Shown here piece by piece: positions 17,525 to 24,684 of a stretch of 34,829 nt of DNA. Where the stretch lies: NCBI GenBank assembly GCA_003152485.1, contig PMAE01000020.1:69282-104110 (forward strand). Direction: 5' to 3'. How positions within the stretch are numbered: position 1 is the stretch's first letter; every line of letters begins with the position of its first letter. The notes beneath the pieces are model-generated. The model was not told the DNA's origin. It did no database searches and saw only the letters and a list, made by a program, of their open reading frames with translations. The position numbers were made by a program, and so were the translations under genes. The DNA comes from Gemmatimonadota bacterium (GTDB taxonomy: Bacteria > Gemmatimonadota > Gemmatimonadetes > Gemmatimonadales > Gemmatimonadaceae).

Positions 17525-18592
17525 TCAGCGGGTCGCGGCGAGCTCCACGGGATCGACGGGGAGCCAGACCGTAAACACGGATCCGGAGTGCAGTTCACTC
17601 TCGACGGTGATGTCGCCGCCAAGGAGGCGGGCCAACCGCCGAGAGATCGAGAGGCCAAGCCCGGTGCCACGATTCGCGGAATCCGACTGCGGGCCGGCCG
17701 CGACCTGCTCAAACTCATCGAAGATCCGCTGGCGATCCGGCTCCGCGATGCCGATCCCGGTATCACGGACGTGGATCGCGACCCAAGCGGCATCCCGGGG
17801 AGAGGCGCCGGCACCCGCGACGGGCGAGTCCGCAATGCGCGCGGTCACCGGCGCGGGGCGGTGCAGCGTGGCGGGGACCTCACGGGGCACGACCACCCGC
17901 GCATGTAATTCGATTCCGCCCTGGGGCGTGTATTTGATCGCGTTGCCGAGGAGGTTGACCAGGATCTGGCGCAGGTGCGTGGGATCGGTGCGCAAGCGGG
18001 GCAGCGTCGCGCCGACCCCGACGGTCAGCGCCAGCCCCTTCTCGTGGATCAGGGGCTCGATGTCGGCCGCGATGTCCAGCACGAACGGCCGGAGATCCAC
18101 CGGCTCGGTGTACACCTCGAGGCGACCGGCGGTGATCTTCGCCAGATCGAGGATCTGGTCGACCAGATGGCGCAAATGCGTGGCCGATGCCTCGATCCGT
18201 TCGACTGGAGCGGCCTGCCGGGCGCTCAATTCGCCGTAGACGCCGTCGCGCATCAGGTCCACGAAGCCCACGATGGCGTTGAGTGGTGTCCGCAGCTCGT
18301 GCGAGACAGTGGCCAGGAACTCGCTCTTGGCGCGGTTGGCCCGAAGCAATTCATCAGAGAGCCGTTCGAGCTCGATCGAGCGTTCCGCCATCCGGCGCGA
18401 CAGCCGCCGCTCATGCAGCACGGCGACCGTCAGCACCGCGAGCGTGACGGCGGCGATACACCACAGGCTCGTCCGCAACACGCGATCGCCGCCCGAGCGG
18501 GAGAGCTCGCGATCGGCGATGGAGACGACGGCGATGACGAACCCGACGACCGCCGCGACGGCTACAGTTGAGAATCGTATCGGGAGCCGCAT
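17525..18592 (-). CDS. Membrane sensor histidine kinase
   Basis: A 355-residue two-component sensor. Two hydrophobic helices (about 8-25 and 43-60) enclose only a short extracytoplasmic loop, so no large ligand domain exists. A coiled-coil linker (about 62-90) leads to the HisKA dimerisation domain with phospho-acceptor His98 in VSHELRTPLN. The HATPase_c domain has an N box (NLLGNAIKYT), G1 (DTGIGIAEPD), F box (IFDEFEQV) and G2 (GTGLGLSISRR). ATG 18592 begins directly before the first helix. No response regulator is encoded nearby. The gene diverges from pyrE across about 150 bp. Confidence 0.93.
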   Translation of the reverse strand: MRLPIRFSTVAVAAVVGFVIAVVSIADRELSRSGGDRVLRTSLWCIAAVTLAVLTVAVLHERRLSRRMAERSIELERLSDELLRANRAKSEFLATVSHELRTPLNAIVGFVDLMRDGVYGELSARQAAPVERIEASATHLRHLVDQILDLAKITAGRLEVYTEPVDLRPFVLDIAADIEPLIHEKGLALTVGVGATLPRLRTDPTHLRQILVNLLGNAIKYTPQGGIELHARVVVPREVPATLHRPAPVTARIADSPVAGAGASPRDAAWVAIHVRDTGIGIAEPDRQRIFDEFEQVAAGPQSDSANRGTGLGLSISRRLARLLGGDITVESELHSGSVFTVWLPVDPVELAATR

Positions 18593-18604
18593 GACCGCCC
18601 GCCG

Positions 18605-18633
18605 TTGACGCCGCTGGCGGGCGAACCTAACCT
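18605..18633 (+). promoter_or_regulatory. Candidate promoter for a leaderless pyrE transcript
   Basis: TTGACG (18605-18610) and TAACCT (18628-18633) are separated by 17 bp. The -10 fits a TAnnnT pattern. The predicted transcription start, about seven bases further on, falls at or beside the ATG at 18641, so the message could begin on a start codon. The evidence is the sequence pattern only. Confidence 0.45.
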
Positions 18634-18640
18634 CCCGCCT

Positions 18641-18751
18641 ATGACACCCGCTGCCGATCCCCACCGCCGTGCCGCCATCTCGCCATCCATGCTCGCCGCG
18701 GCGTATTCCGCGCTGCCCGCCTCCCCACCACGCGGTCGTGCCATCGTATGA
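18641..18751 (+). CDS. Possible 36-codon leader ORF coupled to pyrE
   Basis: An ATG-started frame of 36 codons ends in a TGA that overlaps the pyrE ATG (ATGA at 18748-18751). It starts at the predicted transcription start of the promoter at 18605-18633 and has no ribosome site of its own, which would fit leaderless translation. The peptide is Ala/Pro/Arg-rich with no recognised motif. It might couple ribosome entry to pyrE, or it may be a chance open frame in GC-rich DNA. Confidence 0.35.
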   Translation: MTPAADPHRRAAISPSMLAAAYSALPASPPRGRAIV

Positions 18752-19356
18752 GCAACCCAAACACCGCGCGGCTCGCCCAACTCATCGAGCTCCTGGTACA
18801 CCGCTCTGCACGGCGCGGACATTTCACCCTCGCGTCGGGAAAGACCTCAGACTTATACATCGACGCCCGCCTGACGACAATGCACCCCGATGGGCTGGCC
18901 CTCATCGGGCCGTTGGCGCTCGCGGCACTCGAAGGGAGCGACTGGGGCCGCGGAGTAACGGCGATCGGTGGGCTGACGCTTGGCGCCGACCCCATCTCGT
19001 ACGCGATCAGCTACGCGAGCGCCCTCCAGCGCGCCCGGTCGCAGGCGACACCAGGGCGACCGGCGCTCCGTGCGTTCACGGTGCGCAAAGAGGCAAAAAC
19101 CCACGGGACGGGGAAGCTCGTCGAAGGCCCGTTCGAAGTCGGCGATCGCGTCGCGATCATCGAGGATGTGATCACGACGGGCGGCTCGGCGCGGCGTGCG
19201 ATCGACGCGGTCCGTGCCGCGGGTGGCGAGGTCGCCGGCGTGCTCGCGCTCGTGGACCGCGATGAGGGCGGCCGTCAGGCGATCGAAGCTCTGGGACTCC
19301 CCGTGATCGCTCTCGTCGTGCGATCCGACATCGTGGGCAAGATGGGAAGCCCCTAG
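18748..19356 (+). CDS. pyrE: Orotate phosphoribosyltransferase
   Basis: A 202-residue OPRTase that converts orotate and PRPP to orotidine 5'-phosphate in cytosolic pyrimidine synthesis. Seen are the N-terminal FTLASGKTSDLYIDARL motif (about 28-44), the flexible-loop VRKEAKTHGTG (about 113-123) and the PRPP-binding IIEDVITTGGSA (about 138-149). Length is usual. The ATG at 18748 lies in an ATGA overlap with a short upstream ORF and lacks a good ribosome site, so initiation by coupling or on a processed message is possible. The gene ends tail-to-tail with the AraC-type regulator, the two TAG stops sharing one CTAG. Confidence 0.95.
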   Translation: MSNPNTARLAQLIELLVHRSARRGHFTLASGKTSDLYIDARLTTMHPDGLALIGPLALAALEGSDWGRGVTAIGGLTLGADPISYAISYASALQRARSQATPGRPALRAFTVRKEAKTHGTGKLVEGPFEVGDRVAIIEDVITTGGSARRAIDAVRAAGGEVAGVLALVDRDEGGRQAIEALGLPVIALVVRSDIVGKMGSP

Positions 19357-20285
19357 CGGGGCGAGCGAGGAGCACGGAGCGTGGAGTGAGACGACGAACG
19401 GGGCACGCCCGCTGGGCGAAACACCGCAGGCTTGATCGTGGGCGGGGATAACGGCGAGAACGTTCGGAGCGCGGGGAGATAGCCGAGGACGAGGGTCCGG
19501 CGGAAGTGCTCGAGCATCCGCTCGCCGTCGAACGTTTTGCGAAACGCCGACGGCGTCAGTTGCAGCCGGTGCCGCACGTGACGGCCGAAGCTTTGCGGGG
19601 ACGAGTATTCGAGGTGCGTCGCAACGGTGGCGACAGAGGCGGCGGGGTCCTCGAGCAACGCGGCGGCGCGGGTGAGGCGAGCCATCGCAAGATACGCTTT
19701 CGGCGACGGGAGCTGCTTCCGCGCGAAGCGACTGACGAGCGTCGTCGGCGTGACCTCGAGCGCGCGGGCGAGCGCGCGCACCGTCGTGAACTCCACCGGC
19801 CCGGCGAACAACGAGCTGAAGAAGCGCTGACAGTCCGGCGGCGCGTCGTGCAGGTCGTGAGACAGCCGAATGGTCGCGACGCTCTCGACATCCGATGCCC
19901 GATCCACGCGTCGCGCCAACACATCACGCAACGCCTTCCAGCCGGCCGGCACGCGTCCATCGATCAGGGTCCGGATCCCACTTCTCCCGAGCGACAACAC
20001 AGCCGAGAGGGCGCACCCATCCGTGTCCGTGAGGAGCGCCACAGCGGTCACCCGAGGAAAGTCACGGACGATGCTGGCCACCCGACTGGTCACCCGACCG
20101 GCGTCCGCAAGCCGGCAGCAGGCGACCGAGACGACGATCGCCCCGACCCCTCGATCGCGCACGTCACGCGTCACCTCCTCGATCGAATCACGGTGGACCG
20201 TCTCGTACACTCCGGTCCCGACCGCGTCCACTCGACTGCGTTCCGGCGCGGTCAGCATGGTAGACACAAGCGGATGGCGTATCAT
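19353..20285 (-). CDS. AraC-family transcriptional regulator
   Basis: A 310-residue DNA-binding protein. The AraC/XylS double helix-turn-helix spans about residues 165-255: the first HTH is in RALARALEVTPTTLVSRFAR and the second contains VATHLEYSSPQSFGRHVRHRL, the classic second-HTH pattern. The N-terminal half (about 20-135) is a non-cupin alpha/beta region, with strands IVVSVACC and VTAVALLTD that faintly recall a degenerate receiver-like fold; no phospho-acceptor site is evident. The C-terminal 50 residues are Pro/Arg-rich. It diverges from rnpB across about 94 bp. The target is unknown. Confidence 0.85.
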   Translation of the reverse strand: MIRHPLVSTMLTAPERSRVDAVGTGVYETVHRDSIEEVTRDVRDRGVGAIVVSVACCRLADAGRVTSRVASIVRDFPRVTAVALLTDTDGCALSAVLSLGRSGIRTLIDGRVPAGWKALRDVLARRVDRASDVESVATIRLSHDLHDAPPDCQRFFSSLFAGPVEFTTVRALARALEVTPTTLVSRFARKQLPSPKAYLAMARLTRAAALLEDPAASVATVATHLEYSSPQSFGRHVRHRLQLTPSAFRKTFDGERMLEHFRRTLVLGYLPALRTFSPLSPPTIKPAVFRPAGVPRSSSHSTLRAPRSPR

Positions 20286-20346
20286 CGCGGCCCACGGATA
20301 TCCGGCTCATGTCACCTGCGCGTCATCGCTGGCGTATGCCGTCCGG

Positions 20347-20354
20347 TATTAGAT
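20347..20354 (+). promoter_or_regulatory. Probable -10 region of rnpB
   Basis: An AT-rich block TATTAGAT sits about 26-33 bases before the predicted 5' end of RNase P RNA, in otherwise GC-rich DNA. It is well placed for a -10 element. No convincing -35 hexamer was found. Confidence 0.35.
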
Positions 20355-20379
20355 TCCCGGTGTCGTCATCCCGTACAGT

Positions 20380-20806
20380 GCCGTCGGTCGGACGGTCGCG
20401 ACACGGGGTTGGGCGCCGCAAGGCCACCAGCCACCGATCGAGGAAAGTCCGGGCTCCACAGGGCAGGCTGCCAGGTAACGCCTGGGCGCGCAGCGATGCG
20501 CGACGGAAAGTGCCACAGAAAACAAACCGCCGATGGCCTCCGAGTGATCGGGGGATCAGGCAAGGGTGAAACGGTGGCAGCCGAAAGGCTGCGGACGGGT
20601 AAGAGCCCACCGCGCTCACGGCAACGTGAGCGGCACGGTAAACCCCAGCTGGAGCAAGGCCAAATATGCGGCGAGGGGTGGCCCGCCCCGATCAACACGC
20701 CGCGGGTAGGCTGCTTGAGGATGCGGGCGACCGCATCCCGAGAGAAATGACCGTCCGGACCGCAATGGATCGTGGCCCGACAGGACCCGGCTTATAGACC
20801 GGCGGC
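20380..20806 (+). ncRNA. rnpB: RNase P RNA, bacterial type A
   Basis: The catalytic RNA of RNase P, which trims tRNA 5' leaders. All core blocks are visible in order: GAGGAAAGTCCGGGCTCC (CR-I, from about 20439), GGCAGGCTGCCAGGTAACGC, AAACAAACCGCCGATGG, GGCAAGGGTGAAACGG, GGTAAGAGCCCACCGC, AAACCCC, GAGCAAGGCCAAAT, GGGTAGGCTGCTTGAG, and the 3' block ACCCGGCTTATAGACCGG. Ends were placed by the P1 helix: 20380-20389 pairs with 20797-20806 over ten positions including one G-T. P2 is supported by 20390-20397 pairing with 20749-20756. It is a full-length type A form of about 427 nt. The protein partner rnpA is only about 6 kb away. Confidence 0.97.
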
Positions 20807-20827
20807 GCGTGGATGGCGGGAAGAATT

Positions 20828-21730
20828 ATGAGAGTGATCACACGACGGGGATTGAGTGCCGCGCTGGCGTGCGCGGCGGTCTGGGTTGCCGGCTGCACGC
20901 CGTCACCCGCACCGCAGCCCGCGCCGACGCCCGCCAATGTCCGTCCATCCGCCGTGGCATCGCCAGAAACCGGCGCCTATCCCCCGCGCTTCGTCGTCGG
21001 TCACGCCGCCTACGAGATCACGGCCGTCGGGCTGGTGTCGGATCCCAATGATTCTCTCGGGCGCCAGGACACAGTGATGACGAACACCAGCCTGGCGTAC
21101 GACACGCGATTGGCCGGCCCGCAGATCCAGGTCACCGGCGAGATCCGCTCGCGGGTCGCGACGGCGTCCGCGGCACTTCGACGCACTGACTCGACGGGCG
21201 GGACGCGCTCCCTGTTCCAGGCGATGGTCGATACAGCATCTGGTGCGGTGACCGTCGCCCCCGATTCCATGGCGCCACTGGCGAGATGCCTGGCACGCGA
21301 TCCAAGCGTCGATCAAGCGCGGTTACTGGCGACGACCCGGCCTCGGTCGTTCACCCCCGCGGCCACGTGGCGCGATGTCGTGACCGACAGCTCCTGCCTA
21401 GGCGGGGTGCCGCTCGTCACTCACGCGACGCGCGACTACGCGGTCGCTCCCCAGCCGGCCACCGATCCCGTGAGCGGTGCGGGCGCAGTGTTGATCGCGC
21501 ACACGAGCACGACGACCATGACGGGCAGCGGCCACCGGGCCGGACACTACATCACGCTGAATGGCAGCGGTACTGGCGCGACGGAGGAGTATTACGACCG
21601 CAAGACTGGCGCGCTACTCTCGGCCCACACCACGGCGACACTGGACCTCGACATCACGGTGGGCGGTCGCGTGCAGCGGTTGCACCAGCAGGCGAATTGG
21701 CAGGCCCGGATGAAAGGCGGCGGTCGGTAG
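20828..21730 (+). CDS. Predicted lipoprotein, unknown function
   Basis: A 300-residue protein with a lipobox WVAGC (Cys near residue 24) after a short basic and hydrophobic signal, then a Pro/Ala-rich linker. The mature part is rich in Thr and beta-strand-like segments; one late segment, HYITLNGSGTGATEEYYDRKTGALLSAH broken by turns, resembles beta-hairpins of envelope lipoproteins. No catalytic motif was recognised. ATG 20828 is chosen for the ribosome site GGGAAG at 20818-20823. It begins 22 bp after the RNase P RNA and may be read through from its promoter. It converges with the GT-C gene only seven bases away. Confidence 0.8.
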   Translation: MRVITRRGLSAALACAAVWVAGCTPSPAPQPAPTPANVRPSAVASPETGAYPPRFVVGHAAYEITAVGLVSDPNDSLGRQDTVMTNTSLAYDTRLAGPQIQVTGEIRSRVATASAALRRTDSTGGTRSLFQAMVDTASGAVTVAPDSMAPLARCLARDPSVDQARLLATTRPRSFTPAATWRDVVTDSSCLGGVPLVTHATRDYAVAPQPATDPVSGAGAVLIAHTSTTTMTGSGHRAGHYITLNGSGTGATEEYYDRKTGALLSAHTTATLDLDITVGGRVQRLHQQANWQARMKGGGR

Positions 21731-21737
21731 AAGTGAT

Positions 21738-23261
21738 TCACCGTTGCGGGCAGTTGACTGAGATGGAGTCGGCCGCCGGGGCCTGACCGGATGACGAATC
21801 GCTCGGCGCGCTGAACAGGTCGACCTCGATCTGCGTGAAGGCGCGACGAGTACCGCTCGCGAATCGCGAGCCGAGATCCCGAGCGACTGCCCGCTGACAC
21901 GCGGGCGAGTCCACGTGGCTCAAGACAAGCCACACGCGTGGGGCCTGCGCCCGGGCCTCGGCCGTAGCGACCGCGAGGGACTGGCCGTGGCGAGGTCCCT
22001 GCGGTGACGCATCACGGACCACCCCGAGGCGGTCACGATAGAGATCAAAGGGGATGTGCACGTACGGCGCGTAGAACAGGACACGGTCGCCGGGTGCGGC
22101 CTGGCCGATGACGTACGCAGTTGCACCACGCCAATCCTCGTTGACGGCGTGCGTGTAGTACCAGTGCACGCTCACGGAATCGACGGCCAGCACCGTGAGC
22201 AGCGCCCCCCCGAACCAACGTGGCGGCCAGACGTGCGTCAGTGCGACCGCGGTCGCGAGCGCGAGTGGCGGGAGACACACCGTCAGATATCGCTGGTCGA
22301 TCACGGGCGTCAGCAGTAGTGACGTCGCGACCGCGATCACGATGGGCACGCCGAGCCACATCAAGACCACGCCGCAGCGCCACCGCGTCGTGATCGTCAA
22401 GCGCCGCCACGCGGCCACGATCGCGCCGGGTCCCACGACGACCAGCATCGCCACCGAGGCCAGTCCCCAGGACGACGTCGGATGCATCACCGGCCACAGC
22501 ACCCCCTGCAAACGATTCTGGTGCTCGGAGCCGATCCAGTCGATGTTGTGGTGCGGGTGTGCGATGAGAAAGCGCGCCAACGGCCAGAGGAGTGCCACGA
22601 GGGCCAGCGTGCCGGCAAGTACCACGCGGCGAGGGATGCGGCCACCCGTGATGCTGTCGGAGGTCGCGGTTCCAATGGGAATCCAGAGCGCGACGCCGGC
22701 CTGCGCGAGCAGGACAAGCGCGGCGTAGAAGTGCGCATAAACCGCGAGGGCTGCAGTCACGACGTAGGCGGCCCATGCGATCCACGTCTCGCGCCCGCGC
22801 GCGGCTGTAGCGGCGCGGAGCAGGAACCACCACGATATGGTGGTGAGACACATGACGAGCGCGTAGCTCCGTGCCTCCTGCGAAACCCAGAGGTGTCCGG
22901 CATCGACAGCGAGCAGCAACGCGGCGACAAGCCCGGTGGTCCGATCGAAGAGACGAGCGCCCGCGATATAGAGCGCAGCGACCGTCACCGTCCCAAAGAT
23001 GCACGACAGCAGTCGCACGGTGGTTTCGCCATCACCCAGGTGCACCCACGCCCGAAGGAGCAGGTAGTACAGCCCCATGTTGGCTTCCGTCGTCCGAACC
23101 GTACGGACGAACGACGGCCACGGGTCGTGCGCCAGGCGGACGGAGACCGCCTCATCGAGCCAGTAGCTGCTATACCCGAGGTGGTAGAGGCCCAGGGTCG
23201 CGGCGAGCGCGCAGCACGCGAACAGCAGCGCCGCTGTGCGGCGGTGAGCGGCTATTCTCAG
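21738..23261 (-). CDS. GT-C glycosyltransferase (GT39/ArnT-like), non-canonical start
   Basis: A polytopic membrane glycosyltransferase of the GT-C fold that would use a polyprenyl-phosphate sugar on the periplasmic side. The first ATG (23078) would begin at MGLYYLLLRAW, losing the first membrane helix and the essential first-loop acidic motif. The frame upstream stays open and encodes a helix (TAALLFACCALAATLGLY) followed by SSYWLDEAVSVRLA, the expected WLDEA signature, so the real protein starts earlier. No ATG, GTG or TTG is available there. The best candidate is CTG at 23261, overlapping the dnaN stop as CTGA, giving about 507 residues. Downstream are roughly ten hydrophobic segments and a soluble C-terminal part. 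Translation is probably coupled to dnaN. The acceptor is unknown. Confidence 0.85.
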   Translation of the reverse strand: MRIAAHRRTAALLFACCALAATLGLYHLGYSSYWLDEAVSVRLAHDPWPSFVRTVRTTEANMGLYYLLLRAWVHLGDGETTVRLLSCIFGTVTVAALYIAGARLFDRTTGLVAALLLAVDAGHLWVSQEARSYALVMCLTTISWWFLLRAATAARGRETWIAWAAYVVTAALAVYAHFYAALVLLAQAGVALWIPIGTATSDSITGGRIPRRVVLAGTLALVALLWPLARFLIAHPHHNIDWIGSEHQNRLQGVLWPVMHPTSSWGLASVAMLVVVGPGAIVAAWRRLTITTRWRCGVVLMWLGVPIVIAVATSLLLTPVIDQRYLTVCLPPLALATAVALTHVWPPRWFGGALLTVLAVDSVSVHWYYTHAVNEDWRGATAYVIGQAAPGDRVLFYAPYVHIPFDLYRDRLGVVRDASPQGPRHGQSLAVATAEARAQAPRVWLVLSHVDSPACQRAVARDLGSRFASGTRRAFTQIEVDLFSAPSDSSSGQAPAADSISVNCPQR

Positions 23262-24370
23262 TCCACCAGCCGCAGGGGCATGACGAGGCAGAGGTATTTC
23301 GCCGGGTTGCTCCAGCCTTCGGGCTCGATGATGGCGGCGGTCTCGGGGGCTTTGAAGGTCATCTTCACGTCCTCGGTCGGCATGTTCCGGAGGATCTCGA
23401 GCAGATATGAGGCGTTGAAGCCGATGTCGAGTGGATCGCCAGTGTAGCGGATGGGGAGCTCGTCCTGTGCCTCGCCGAGGTCGGGGGTCTGAACGCTGAA
23501 CCTGACCATGCCGGTGTTGAGGGACATCCGGATGCGATGTGTCTGATCGGACGCCACGATGATCATCCGGCGGAGGGCACCGGCGAGCGACGCCTTGTCG
23601 ATGATGGCGATGCGGTCGTTGTCGCGGGGAATGACCGGATCGTAGTTCGGGTACGGGCCTTCGATCAGGCGGGTGAAGACGGAGGTCAGCGGCGAGCGGA
23701 AGCCGAGGTGGTTATCGCCCCGTGCGATCTCCAGGTCTTCCTCGGCGGGAAAAAGGCGTCTGACCTGATCGAGTGCCTTTGGCGGGATGATGAGATCGCT
23801 CGATCCGGCTTCGCCGCCCGAGATCGGGACGTCCATTTTCGCGAGGCGGTGTCCATTGGTCGCGACCATGCGCATGCGGTCGGGGCGCAGCTCCCAGAGG
23901 ACGCCGTTCAGGATGGGGCGGCTTTCTTCGGTCGACACCGCGAACAACGTATGGCTGATCAGCTGATGGAGATCCGCCGACTTGATCCGCCATGCCTCAG
24001 CGAACCGGACCGACGGAAACGTTGGGAACTCATCCCGGGGTATCCCGAGCAGCTTAAACCGCGATTGCCCACATTCGAGCGTCACCCGCTGCTCACCCAC
24101 CGCGGCGACTTTGATCGGTGAGGGCATCAGCTCACGAGCGATCTCGGTCAGCTTCTTTGCAGGGACGGTCACGGCGCCCGCGACCTCGACATCCGCGCTG
24201 ACCTCCGTGCTCACGGCAATATCGAGGTCGGTCCCCGACAGCCGGATCCCTTTGTCTGTCGTCTCGATGAGAATGTTCGCAAGTACTGGAAGCGTTGTTT
24301 TGCTCGGGATACTCGCCCCAACCATGGCGAGCCCTTCCTGTAGTTTTTCTCGCGAGATCGTAAACCGCAT
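23258..24370 (-). CDS. dnaN: DNA polymerase III beta sliding clamp
   Basis: A 370-residue beta clamp that encircles DNA and tethers replicative polymerase. Family landmarks are present: the start MRFTISREKLQEGLAMV, TLPVLANILIE, the TNGHRLA strand (about residues 168-174), NYDPVIP, and the C-terminal VMPLRL next to the client-binding pocket. Length is normal. The ATG at 24370 has GGAG five bases upstream. It follows dnaA across the putative origin on the same strand. The stop TGA overlaps the presumed CTG start of the GT-C gene; the more usual recF neighbour is absent. Confidence 0.97.
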   Translation of the reverse strand: MRFTISREKLQEGLAMVGASIPSKTTLPVLANILIETTDKGIRLSGTDLDIAVSTEVSADVEVAGAVTVPAKKLTEIARELMPSPIKVAAVGEQRVTLECGQSRFKLLGIPRDEFPTFPSVRFAEAWRIKSADLHQLISHTLFAVSTEESRPILNGVLWELRPDRMRMVATNGHRLAKMDVPISGGEAGSSDLIIPPKALDQVRRLFPAEEDLEIARGDNHLGFRSPLTSVFTRLIEGPYPNYDPVIPRDNDRIAIIDKASLAGALRRMIIVASDQTHRIRMSLNTGMVRFSVQTPDLGEAQDELPIRYTGDPLDIGFNASYLLEILRNMPTEDVKMTFKAPETAAIIEPEGWSNPAKYLCLVMPLRLVD

Positions 24371-24684
24371 TCATGCTCCACGAATTCAGGGGTCGTAGCT
24401 AGCCGTAACTATCCACGATTGATGGCGGCTATTACTGCTTTACTGTAAGAGCTTTAAAAGCTAGTAGTCGTAGTAGAGGGCTGTGGATTCGTGTACAATG
24501 ACCGTAAGCTCTGACTGTTTCGAGAGTTTACCTCATTTGGATCACTGTCGACTGCTGTGGGAAAGCCTGATTCTATCGACATCGATTGTTGGCAACTATT
24601 CGATGTGACCAGGTAGTCCGCAATCGATGGGTAAACAAACGTTTTTATCGGAGTTTTTCCAGGGTGGAGCGCAAGTTATCCACA
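24371..24684. other. Putative chromosomal replication origin (oriC)
   Basis: The 274-bp dnaA-dnaN spacer is visibly more AT-rich than its surroundings. DnaA-box-like sites are a perfect TTATCCACA just inside the dnaA 3' end (24676-24684), TGTGGGAAA (24556-24564), TGTGGATTC (24482-24490) and CTATCCACG (24409-24417). Between 24456 and 24478 an AT-rich near-palindrome GCTTTAAAAGC is followed by a run of TAG-type trinucleotides resembling DnaA-trio elements. Gene context (rpmH-rnpA, dnaA-dnaN) matches known origins. Confidence 0.65.

Noticed and set aside
21738-23078. The GT-C gene as a 5'-truncated pseudogene beginning at ATG 23078
   Set aside because: The upstream frame is open and encodes the missing helix and catalytic loop, so the gene looks intact with an unusual start.
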